Source: Candidatus Methanoplasma sp. (GTDB lineage: Archaea > Thermoplasmatota > Thermoplasmata > Methanomassiliicoccales > Methanomethylophilaceae). From it: a stretch of DNA of 64,000 bases. The notes under the pieces were generated by a model that was given only the letters and a program-made list of their open reading frames with translations, made no database searches and was not told where the DNA came from. The DNA is taken from contig JAIRPP010000016.1 of assembly GCA_031256955.1 (NCBI GenBank), forward strand, positions 124,001 to 188,000. The letters run 5' to 3'. The position numbers were made by a program, and so were the translations under genes. Positions 28,099 through 36,620 of the stretch are shown in pieces; within the stretch, counting starts at the first letter, position 1; each line of letters starts with the position of its first letter.

Positions 28099-29028
28099 AT
28101 GGACTTCTACGACAGGGATATCGTGTCCATCCGAGACCTCGACAGGGACAGCATCGAGCAGATCCTCGACATGTCCGAGAAGATGGTGCCCTACGCCAGG
28201 GGCGAGAAGGTCAAGAGGGCGCTGGACGGCAGGCTCCTGGGCAACCTGTTCTTCGAGCCGTCGACCAGGACCAAGCTCTCCTTCGAGAGCGCCGCCTACA
28301 GGCTCGGGTGCGACGTGATAGACGTCTCCGAGATGTCCATGACGTCGATGTCCAAGGGCGAGACCCTGGCGGACACGATAAGGATGGTGGACGCGTACTG
28401 CGACGCGATCGTCCTCAGGCACCCCCACGAGGGGGCCGCGAGGCTCGCCGCCAAGTTCTCAGAGAACCCCGTGATAAACGCGGGCGACGGCGCGGGGTCC
28501 CATCCCACGCAGACCCTCCTGGACCTGTTCACCATGAGGAGGTCCAAGGGCTCGCTTGACGGCCTCAACGTGGCCCTGGTGGGCGACCTGAAGTACGGGC
28601 GCACGGTGCACTCCCTGGTGGAGGCCCTGACCCTGTTCGGCGCCAACCTCACGTTCGTGGCGCCCGAGAGCCTGCAGATGCCCTCCGACATATTCAGCCA
28701 CATCGCCAGCAGGGGGTGCTCCCCCGTCAAGACCGCGGCCCTGGAGGACGTCATAGACAAGGCGGACGTGCTCTACGTCACCCGCATACAGAGGGAGAGG
28801 TTCCCGGACCCGGCGGAGTACCAGAAGGTCGCCGGGACCTACCGCATAAGCAACGCCGTCCTGCGCGAGGCGAAGAGCGACATGATAATAATGCACCCGC
28901 TACCGAGGGTGGACGAGATCCTGCCCGAGGTGGACGGGACCGCGCACGCCAAGTACTTCGAGCAGGCGTTCAACGGCGTGCCCGTGAGGATGGCGATACT
29001 GTGCGCCGTGCTGGGGGGCGAGGTCTGA
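28099..29028 (+). CDS. pyrB: Aspartate carbamoyltransferase catalytic subunit
   Basis: FFEPSTRTKLSFESAAYRLG, HPTQTLLDLFTM, HPLPRVDEI. Confidence 0.97.
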   Translation: MDFYDRDIVSIRDLDRDSIEQILDMSEKMVPYARGEKVKRALDGRLLGNLFFEPSTRTKLSFESAAYRLGCDVIDVSEMSMTSMSKGETLADTIRMVDAYCDAIVLRHPHEGAARLAAKFSENPVINAGDGAGSHPTQTLLDLFTMRRSKGSLDGLNVALVGDLKYGRTVHSLVEALTLFGANLTFVAPESLQMPSDIFSHIASRGCSPVKTAALEDVIDKADVLYVTRIQRERFPDPAEYQKVAGTYRISNAVLREAKSDMIIMHPLPRVDEILPEVDGTAHAKYFEQAFNGVPVRMAILCAVLGGEV

Positions 29029-29507
29029 TGACCGACGCCGTGAAGATAGCCGAGACTAAGATCCCGCCCATAAGGAACGGGACGGTCATAGACCACATAG
29101 CCAACGGGCAGTCCCTCAACGTCCTCAAGATACTGGGCGTGAACGAGGGGAACATAGACTCGGTCATAAGCATAGGCATGCACGTCCGCTCCTCCAAGGG
29201 GAGCGGGTGGAAGGACATAATCAAGATCGAGGACAGGGAGCTGGACCCCAAGGAGGTCGACAAGATCGGCCTGATCGCTCCCGACGCCACCATCGCGATA
29301 ATCCGCGACTACTACATCGCCGAGAAGTTCAAGGTCCACATGGACGACAGCGTCCTCGGCCTCGCCAGGTGCAGCAACCCCAACTGCATAACTAACCGCG
29401 GGGAGCCCGTCACCCCCGAGTTCAGGGTGGAGTCCAGGGCTCCCCCCAGGCTCAGGTGCGTGTACTGCGACAGGACCCTCGCCAACGTGTCGGACAACCT
29501 CCTATGA
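29028..29507 (+). CDS. pyrI: Aspartate carbamoyltransferase regulatory subunit
   Basis: NGTVIDHIANGQSLNVLKIL; zinc site CSNPNCITN...LRCVYCDR. Confidence 0.97.
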   Translation: MTDAVKIAETKIPPIRNGTVIDHIANGQSLNVLKILGVNEGNIDSVISIGMHVRSSKGSGWKDIIKIEDRELDPKEVDKIGLIAPDATIAIIRDYYIAEKFKVHMDDSVLGLARCSNPNCITNRGEPVTPEFRVESRAPPRLRCVYCDRTLANVSDNLL

Positions 29508-30034
29508 GCGCGCCCGTGCTGATCGTGGCGGGGATGCCGGGCGCCGGCAAGGAGGAGTTCCTCTCGGTGGCCGCGTCCATGGGCGTGCCCTTCGTGAGGA
29601 TGGGGGACCTCGTCAGGGAGCGCCACGCCGCCTCCGGCTCCGAGCTGAGCCTGGGCGAGTTCGCGGGCCGGGAGAGGGAGGCCCACGGGCAGGGGGTCTG
29701 GGCGGAGAGGTCCGTCGAGAAGATCGGCCCGGGCGTGTTCCTGGTGGACGGGTGCCGCGGGATGAGCGAGGTGCGCGCGTTCCGGGGAGCCGGGCGCGAC
29801 GCGGCGATCATAGGCATCCACGCCCCCCCGGCCGCGCGCTACGCGAGGCTGCTGGAGAGGGGGCGCGCGGACGCGCCGAGGGACATGGCGGATTTCGAGG
29901 AGCGCGACGCGAGGGAGCTCTCGTGGGGGCTGGGGGAGGTCCTGGCGCTGGCGGACGTCATGATCTCGAACGGCGGGTCGCTGGAGAGCTTCCGCTCTGA
30001 GGCGCGCAAGGTTCTGAGGGAGGAGATCGGATGA
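29504..30034 (+). CDS. UPF0200-type P-loop kinase (adenylate/dephospho-CoA kinase-like)
   Basis: MSAPVLIVAGMPGAGKEEFLSVAASMGVPFVRMGDLVRE. Confidence 0.8.
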   Translation: MSAPVLIVAGMPGAGKEEFLSVAASMGVPFVRMGDLVRERHAASGSELSLGEFAGREREAHGQGVWAERSVEKIGPGVFLVDGCRGMSEVRAFRGAGRDAAIIGIHAPPAARYARLLERGRADAPRDMADFEERDARELSWGLGEVLALADVMISNGGSLESFRSEARKVLREEIG

Positions 30035-30297
30035 GGTTCACAACCATCAGGCTGTGCGGGGGCAAGGCGCTCATGGCGGTCCCGGCGGAGGAGCTGGACC
30101 TGGACCTGGCGCGCGTCGCAGACGCCCTGGAGAAGGGAGGCGTCGCCGTGAAGAAGAGGGACGAGATGATGGTGGTGGCGGAGTGGGGCGGCGCGGAGGC
30201 GACGATCTACTCCCAGGGGAAGATAATGTTCTTCCCCATGAAGGACAAGGCCGCCTGCGTCCGCAACGCCCTGGAGATATTAGAAACAGTGAAATGA
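30031..30297 (+). CDS. Conserved small archaeal protein, unknown function
   Basis: 88 aa, ATGA overlap with upstream gene. Confidence 0.65.
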   Translation: MRFTTIRLCGGKALMAVPAEELDLDLARVADALEKGGVAVKKRDEMMVVAEWGGAEATIYSQGKIMFFPMKDKAACVRNALEILETVK

Positions 30298-30318
30298 CGG
30301 CTTCGCCATCCAGTCGCC

Positions 30319-30795
30319 ATGAGCGATGCGCAGGGCCGTTCCGAGTTCCCGGATTTCCCGATGTTCGTCAGCCTGCGCGGGCGCAGGTGCGTCGTGGTGG
30401 GAGGGGGGAAAATAGGGCTGAGGCGCGCGGAGACGCTGCTGAGGTACGGGGCGGAAGTGACCCTCGTGTCCCCCGAGACGGCGAGGGAGCTGTCGCACCC
30501 GTCCCTGACCGTGCTGAGGAGGGCGTATTCCAAGGGGGACCTGGAAGGCGCGTTCCTGGCGGTCGCCGCCACGAGCGACCGCGAGGCCAACCGCAGGGTC
30601 GGGCTCGACGCGGCGGAGATGGGGATCCTCGCGAGCGTGGCCGACCGCGCGGAGGAATGCACCTTCAAGTTCCCGGCCACCGCGGTCGCGGGCGGGCTCA
30701 GCGTCGGGCTGGTGACCCTGGACGGGGACCATGCGCTGGCGAAGGCTTCCGCGCAGAGGATCAGGGATCTCTTCGGCGGCGGGCGCGAAGGTTGA
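30319..30795 (+). CDS. Precorrin-2 dehydrogenase / siroheme synthase N-terminal type
   Basis: MFVSLRGRRCVVVGGGKIGLRRAETLLRYGAEVTLVSPE. Confidence 0.85.
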   Translation: MSDAQGRSEFPDFPMFVSLRGRRCVVVGGGKIGLRRAETLLRYGAEVTLVSPETARELSHPSLTVLRRAYSKGDLEGAFLAVAATSDREANRRVGLDAAEMGILASVADRAEECTFKFPATAVAGGLSVGLVTLDGDHALAKASAQRIRDLFGGGREG

Positions 30796-30832
30796 TAACC
30801 CGGCGCGCCGATGCGCAGGCGGTGGCGGGGGA

Positions 30833-31591
30833 ATGGCGACGATATATTGCTTCACATCCACGGGCAACAGCCTGTTCGCGGCGAGGAGGATAGCGGGCGA
30901 GATCGGGGCCGAGGTGGTCCCGATGACGGGCGAGGCTCCCGCGGCGAACGGGGACGGAGTCATAGGGTTCGTGTTCCCGGTGTTCTTCTGGGGGGTCCCC
31001 AACATAGTGCGGAGGTTCGTCGAGAGGCTGGAGATATCCGACCCGGGCGCGTACGTGTTCGCCGTGGCGACCTATGGGGGAGCCGCGCCCGGGGCCGTGG
31101 GGGAGATCCGGGGCCTCCTGCGCGGCGCGGGGCTGTCTTACGCCGCCAGCGTGAAGACGGTGGAGAACTACATACCGAAGTACAAGGCGAAGGATTCGCC
31201 GGGGCTGCGCGCGAGGACGGAGGCCAGGCTCGCCGAGGTCGCCCGCGACGTGGCCGCGCGCGAGACGAACCGCGCGGGCAGGCACTGGGCGCTCAACCGC
31301 GCGTTCCACAGGCTGTTCCCCGGCAGGGACCCGGGATGCGATTCCAGGTTCGTGGTGTCCGCGTCGTGCACCGGGTGCGGCGCGTGCGCCGAGGCGTGCC
31401 CCGTCGGCAACATATCCGCGTCCGCGTCCGGGCCCGTGTTCGCGCACGGCTGCGAGCATTGCCTGTCCTGCGTCCACCTGTGCCCCGCCGAGGCCATCGA
31501 CTGGGGAGGGTCGCAGGGGAAGGAGAGGTACGTGCATCCCGACGTCGGGGCCGAAGGGATCGTGCAGTTCAGGAAGGGGCGCCGCGGGTGA
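30833..31591 (+). CDS. EFR1-type flavodoxin-ferredoxin fusion
   Basis: MATIYCFTSTGNSLFAARRIA flavodoxin; CTGCGACAEACPVGNI and CEHCLSCVHLCPAEAI. Confidence 0.88.
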   Translation: MATIYCFTSTGNSLFAARRIAGEIGAEVVPMTGEAPAANGDGVIGFVFPVFFWGVPNIVRRFVERLEISDPGAYVFAVATYGGAAPGAVGEIRGLLRGAGLSYAASVKTVENYIPKYKAKDSPGLRARTEARLAEVARDVAARETNRAGRHWALNRAFHRLFPGRDPGCDSRFVVSASCTGCGACAEACPVGNISASASGPVFAHGCEHCLSCVHLCPAEAIDWGGSQGKERYVHPDVGAEGIVQFRKGRRG

Positions 31592-31652
31592 GGATCCGCC
31601 CCTCTCGCCCCCAGCATCCATGTTTAAATAGTAATTGCCAATCATTCACAGC

Positions 31653-32390
31653 ATGGATGTGCTTGCGAAGCTCGTCGTCGCGTTCGCGATATCGGTCGTT
31701 CTCTCGATAGCGGCGCACAGGCTGAGGATGCTGACCGCGGGCGGCGCGTGCGCCGCGCTCTTCGTAGGATACATAGTGGGGCTGTTCGGGTCCCTGGAAT
31801 GGCTCCTGGTCCTGACGGGGTTCACCGCCGCGGGGCTGGCCGCCACCCGCATAAGCCTGGGCCTGAAGCTCGGGATCGGGCTGGAGGAGGACGCCGGCGA
31901 GAGGACCCACCGCAACGTGCTGGGGGTCGGGATGCCGCCGTGCGCCGTCGCGGTGGCCTACACCCTGGTCAACCATTTCATAGGGGCGCGCTACAACGAC
32001 GAGCTCACCGTCGCATTCCTCTGCACCATAACGGTCGCGGCCGCCGACACGATGGCCAGCGAGATAGGGATCAGGGACGTGAGGGTCTGGCTCATAACCA
32101 GCTTCAAGAGGGTTAGGAGGGGCACTGACGGCGGCGTGTCCCCGTCGGGCATGGCGGCGGCGCTGGCGGGATCCGCCGTGTCCGCGGTCATCGGGTGGTC
32201 CGTGTTCTTCGGCGGGCTGGACGCGAGGGTCGCGATCCCCTTCGCCGCGGGAGTGGCGGGATGCCTGCTGGACAGCGTCCTCGGGGCGACCGTGGAATCC
32301 AAGGGGCTCATGTCGAAGTACGCCAACAACTGCGTCACCGCGATGGCGGGGGCGGCCATAGGGACGGCCCTGTTCTATTATCTCGGATGA
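31653..32390 (+). CDS. DUF92/TIGR00297 membrane protein
   Basis: ERTHRNVLGVGMPPCAVAVAY, AAADTMASEIG, GTDGGVSPSGMAAAL, GCLLDSVLGATVE. Confidence 0.85.
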   Translation: MDVLAKLVVAFAISVVLSIAAHRLRMLTAGGACAALFVGYIVGLFGSLEWLLVLTGFTAAGLAATRISLGLKLGIGLEEDAGERTHRNVLGVGMPPCAVAVAYTLVNHFIGARYNDELTVAFLCTITVAAADTMASEIGIRDVRVWLITSFKRVRRGTDGGVSPSGMAAALAGSAVSAVIGWSVFFGGLDARVAIPFAAGVAGCLLDSVLGATVESKGLMSKYANNCVTAMAGAAIGTALFYYLG

Positions 32391-32511
32391 TCCGGGGCTC
32401 GCCCGGCCGATCGAGAGGGGCCGCCGCCGAGGCATGGATGAAAAATAGCCGGGCGATTCCGCCCGGCCGGTGAAGGGGTTTGGCGCCGGGGGCTCGCGCC
32501 CCGGGCGCCGG

Positions 32512-33462
32512 TCAGAGCCCGCAGAGCCTGAGCAGGGTCTTCCACTTGCGGTCGACCTCGCTCTGGATGCTCTCGGCCACGCCGGCCCATCTGGGGTCGC
32601 TCAGGTGCTTGAACCTGCCCTGGGACTTGATCCATTCGGACACGGGCTTCTTCTCCGCCTTGCCCTCGGCTATCCTGAGGCTCTCGGCGGAGAGGGCGTA
32701 GTCCGTGCCGTTGACGACCTCGTACAGGGGCCAGACGCACGTCTCCGCCGCGAGGCGGGAGATGTTTATGGTCTGGTCGGACGGGAACCTCCATCCCCTG
32801 GGGCAGGGCGCTATGGCGTTTATGTACGCCGGCCCGCCGCACTCGAACGCCTTGGCGGACTTGGAGACCAGGTCCTTCCACGCGTGCGGGGCGACCTGCG
32901 CCACATAGGGTATCCCGTGCGCGGTCATGATCTGAGTCATGTCCTTGGGGAACTCCTTCTTCCCGGGGGACTCCTTCCCGGCCCAGGACGTGGTGGTGGA
33001 CGCGCCCCTGCCGGTCGCGCTGGACCTCTGTATCCCGGTGTTCATGTACGCCTCGTTGTTGAGGCAGACGAACACCATCTTGTGGCCCCTCTCCATGGCT
33101 CCCGAGAGCGCCTGGAGGCCGATGTCGTACGTCCCGCCGTCGCCGGCGAAGTTGACGAACTTTATCTCGCCCTCGATCTTGCCCTGCCTCTTGAGGGACT
33201 GGTACGCGGACTCCACGCCCGCGCACGTGGCCGCGCCGTTGCCGAACGCGGTGTGTATGTACGGGACGTTCCACGACGTGTACGGGAATATGGTCGTGGA
33301 GACCTCGAAGCACCCGGTGGAGCAGGAGACGACCACGTCGTCCTCCGTGCCCATCAGGACCTGCCTCGCTATTATGGACTCGGGGCATCCGGCGCACAGC
33401 CTGTGCCCGCTCGCCAGCCTGTCCGGGGACCTGCTGAGCTCCTTGAGGGATGTGGCGGTCAC
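32512..33462 (-). CDS. porB: Pyruvate:ferredoxin oxidoreductase beta subunit
   Basis: GHRLCAGCPESIIARQVL, FAGDGGTYDIGLQALSGAMERGH TPP motif; GTG start. Confidence 0.93.
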   Translation of the reverse strand: MTATSLKELSRSPDRLASGHRLCAGCPESIIARQVLMGTEDDVVVSCSTGCFEVSTTIFPYTSWNVPYIHTAFGNGAATCAGVESAYQSLKRQGKIEGEIKFVNFAGDGGTYDIGLQALSGAMERGHKMVFVCLNNEAYMNTGIQRSSATGRGASTTTSWAGKESPGKKEFPKDMTQIMTAHGIPYVAQVAPHAWKDLVSKSAKAFECGGPAYINAIAPCPRGWRFPSDQTINISRLAAETCVWPLYEVVNGTDYALSAESLRIAEGKAEKKPVSEWIKSQGRFKHLSDPRWAGVAESIQSEVDRKWKTLLRLCGL

Positions 33463-34631
33463 TGGACCACCCCCAGGTAGTTGACCCTCTTCGCCCTGCC
33501 TTCTATGGAATCCGCGAGCGCCTTCTTGAAATCCGATACCATGGTGTCCGCCCCTCCGAGGCCGTATATGTAGTTGTACATCGCGGGCACGGAGCCGTTC
33601 TCCATGGCCGCGGCCACTATCTCCGGGAACATCGGGCCGTACGACCCGACGCTCAGGTGCCTGTCCATCACGACGACCGTCTTCTTGCCCCTCATGGTGC
33701 GCGCGAGGTCCGCTATGGGCCAGGGCCTGTAGAGGCGGGGCATGGCGACCCCGACCTTGTACCCCTCGTGCCTGAGCCTGTCCACCGCCTCCCTCATGGT
33801 GCCGAAGGAGGACCCCAGGACTATGGCTATCGCCTCCGCGTCGTCGCACCTGTACTCCTCGACCGCCTCGTACCTCCTGCCGGACACCGCCTCGAACTCG
33901 CAGAAGACCTCCTTCGCGACCTCCAGCGCCTTGTCCATGGCCAGGACCGTCTGGTACTTGTGCGGGAAGTAGTACAGCGGGCCGTCGAGCAGGTTGTGGG
34001 ACACGGGATGCGCCACGTCCAGCAGCGGGTGCAGCGGCTTGTGCTCGCCCACGAACTTCTTGACGACCGCGTCGTCCAGCGGGGCCATCCTCTCGGTGGC
34101 GTGGGTCAGTATGAACCCGTCCAGGTTCACCAGGCACGGCAGCTGGACCTCGTGGTGCTCCGCTATCCTCGGCGCGATTATGGACATGTCGTACGCCTGC
34201 TGCACGTTCTCGGCGAACAGGGTGATCCACCCGCAGTCCCTGGCGGACATTACGTCGCCGTGGTCGTTGTTGATGTTGATCGGGCCGCTGACCGCTCTGT
34301 TGGCGACGGCCATTATGACCGGGACCCTCATGGACGACGCTATGGGGAGCATCTCCCACATGTACGCCAGCCCCTGCGACGCGGTCGCGGTGAACGTCCT
34401 CGCCCCGGCGGACGCGGACGTGGTGCAGAGGGTGAGCGCGCTGTGCTCCGACTCCACGCATACGAACTCCGTGGAGACCTCCCCGTCCGCCACGTACTCC
34501 GCGAACTTCTCGACTATGATCGTCTGCGGCGTTATGGGGTACGCCGCGCAGACGTCGGGATCGATCTGCTTCCACGCCAGCGCGACCGCGGAGTCCCCGT
34601 TTATCGCTATGTCCGTGTGATGGCCGCTCAT
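33459..34631 (-). CDS. porA: Pyruvate:ferredoxin oxidoreductase alpha subunit
   Basis: AAYPITPQTIIVEKFAEYVADGEVSTEFVCVESEHSAL. Confidence 0.95.
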   Translation of the reverse strand: MSGHHTDIAINGDSAVALAWKQIDPDVCAAYPITPQTIIVEKFAEYVADGEVSTEFVCVESEHSALTLCTTSASAGARTFTATASQGLAYMWEMLPIASSMRVPVIMAVANRAVSGPININNDHGDVMSARDCGWITLFAENVQQAYDMSIIAPRIAEHHEVQLPCLVNLDGFILTHATERMAPLDDAVVKKFVGEHKPLHPLLDVAHPVSHNLLDGPLYYFPHKYQTVLAMDKALEVAKEVFCEFEAVSGRRYEAVEEYRCDDAEAIAIVLGSSFGTMREAVDRLRHEGYKVGVAMPRLYRPWPIADLARTMRGKKTVVVMDRHLSVGSYGPMFPEIVAAAMENGSVPAMYNYIYGLGGADTMVSDFKKALADSIEGRAKRVNYLGVVQ

Positions 34632-34912
34632 GCCCTCTCCTCCGTCATGGATATGGCGTCCTTCGGGCACGCCTCGGCGCATATGCCGCAGCCCTTGCAG
34701 TGGCTGAGCTTGAAGCCCTCCAGCTTGGCGTCCTTGACGACGACGCAGCTGTCGGGGCAGTAGATCCAGCACGTGAGGCAGTTTATGCACTTCCCGCGGT
34801 CCAGGACGGGGGTCTGGCTGCGCCAGTCCCCGGTCTTGAACTCCTCGGAGTTGCCCGCCTTGAGGACGCGGTCCCCTATGGCCATCGCTCTGTAGTCGGC
34901 TATGTTGACCAT
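34628..34912 (-). CDS. porD: Pyruvate:ferredoxin oxidoreductase delta subunit (2x[4Fe-4S])
   Basis: CINCLTCWIYCPDSCVVV...CKGCGICAEACPKDAI. Confidence 0.94.
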   Translation of the reverse strand: MVNIADYRAMAIGDRVLKAGNSEEFKTGDWRSQTPVLDRGKCINCLTCWIYCPDSCVVVKDAKLEGFKLSHCKGCGICAEACPKDAISMTEERA

Positions 34913-35469
34913 CACTTCACCTCCTCGTACGCCCTCTTCAGGGCGGCGACGTTCTTGTCTATGACCGCCTTGCTGAACTTGCCCTCGAACTTCGAGACCA
35001 GGTTCTCCTCCATCTCCTCGTAGGATATGATCGGCCTGACCTTGACGAGCGCGCCCAGCATGGACGTGTTGGCCATGGGCCTGCCCATCTCCTCGGTGGA
35101 GATCCTGGTCGCGTCCACCGCGTGGCACTTCCTGTCCGTGCCTATGGCTTTGCGGAGGGCCTCCGGCGTGCCGGGGTAGTTGGCTATTATGACCCCGTCC
35201 TCCTTCAGCCCCCTGGCGACGTCGACGTGGCCGACCAGGGTGGGATCGACCACTATGACGATGTCGGGCTCGTAGACCTGGGTGTGGACCCTTATGGGGT
35301 TGTCCGAGATCCTGGCGAACGCCCTTATGGGGGCGCCCATCCTCTCGGGACCGAACTCGGGGAAGGCTTTCACGTATTTCCCCGCGTATATGGTGGCCTC
35401 GGCGAGTATCTCATTCGCTGTGACGATACCCTGGCCCCCCCTTCCATGCCAGCAGATTTCAGTATCCAT
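34912..35469 (-). CDS. porC: Pyruvate:ferredoxin oxidoreductase gamma subunit
   Basis: ICWHGRGGQGIVTANEILAEATIYAGKYVKAFPEFGPERMGAPIRAF. Confidence 0.95.
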   Translation of the reverse strand: MDTEICWHGRGGQGIVTANEILAEATIYAGKYVKAFPEFGPERMGAPIRAFARISDNPIRVHTQVYEPDIVIVVDPTLVGHVDVARGLKEDGVIIANYPGTPEALRKAIGTDRKCHAVDATRISTEEMGRPMANTSMLGALVKVRPIISYEEMEENLVSKFEGKFSKAVIDKNVAALKRAYEEVK

Positions 35470-35485
35470 GGTGAATCAACTAAAA

Positions 35486-35501
35486 AGACGAATATTCGTC
35501 T
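35486..35501. promoter_or_regulatory. Perfect 16-bp palindrome AGACGAATATTCGTCT upstream of por operon
   Basis: Read directly; 17 bp upstream of porC start. Confidence 0.65.
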
Positions 35502-35736
35502 CTGATTTAAACCCTTGCGTGGTTCGCGCTTCGAAATGCGTTAAATATTAAATAAACGCCATAAAACACAAATCAACTACGCTTTTGCTATGAAAAACGA
35601 TTTTTTATTCCGAATTTCGAAGAAGCGCTCGCATCGCTCCGAGAGCCGCGGAGCCCTTCTCGAAACTGCCGGGAAAGAGAAGAGAAAGGGCCCGGGCGCG
35701 CCGGCGCGCCAGGGCGTTTGGCCGGGGCCGCGCCCC

Positions 35737-36444
35737 TCAGTCCTCGGGGCTCCCGCGCCCGTACAGCCCTATGAAGGCCAGCGCGGCGACCGCCGCGCCT
35801 ATGAGAGGCGCGACGATGAAGACCCAAAGCTCCGGCAGGGACGTGCTCAGGTCGGAGAACAGGGCGGGCCCTATGCTCCTGGCCGGGTTGACAGAGGTCC
35901 CCGTCAGGGGTATGCCCACTATGTGCACGAAAGTCAGCGTGAGCCCGATCACGATCCCCGCGACCGCCCCGTTGGACTTGCGGGAGGTCGCGCCCAGGAC
36001 CGCGAAGACGAATATGAACGTCAGGATCGCCTCGGCCAGGATCGCCGCGCCCGCGCCTATGGCGGTGAAGCCGTTGGACCCCAGGGCCCCGCCGGTGTGG
36101 TCGATGAGGCCGCCGGCGTCCACCAGCCCCCAGAGGAGGGCCGCGCCGATTATCGCGCCTATGACTTGGAATATGACGTACCCTATGAAGTCGGCGACGC
36201 CGATCCTCTTGGCGATGAGCGCTCCGAGCGACACCGCAGGGTTTATGTGGCAGCCCGAGACGGGCCCTATGACGTACGCCGCCGCCACTATGGCCAGGCC
36301 GAACGCGAGCGCGACGGCCAGATGGCCCCCGCCGACGTCCGCGCCCAGGAACACGGCCGAGCCGCACCCCATGAAGACCAGGATCGCCGTTCCGATCAGC
36401 TCTGCGAAATATTTCCTCAGAATGTTGGCTTTGTTTGATTCCAT
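35737..36444 (-). CDS. MIP-family aquaporin/glycerol channel (AqpM-like)
   Basis: SGCHINPAVSL and GTSVNPARSIGPAL NPA motifs. Confidence 0.93.
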   Translation of the reverse strand: MESNKANILRKYFAELIGTAILVFMGCGSAVFLGADVGGGHLAVALAFGLAIVAAAYVIGPVSGCHINPAVSLGALIAKRIGVADFIGYVIFQVIGAIIGAALLWGLVDAGGLIDHTGGALGSNGFTAIGAGAAILAEAILTFIFVFAVLGATSRKSNGAVAGIVIGLTLTFVHIVGIPLTGTSVNPARSIGPALFSDLSTSLPELWVFIVAPLIGAAVAALAFIGLYGRGSPED

Positions 36445-36620
36445 CGATTCATCCGCCCCCCCTCCCCGCGACAGCGGGGCGGGTCGCCCGTGGATCGACA
36501 TGCCGCATATATCAACGTGGCGGGGCCGCTCCAGGTCCCGCGCCCGGATTAACTATATAATAAAGCGACAGGTTCCCGCATCACCGCCCGGCAAGACACG
36601 CCCGGAGGAGAGGATTGGCG

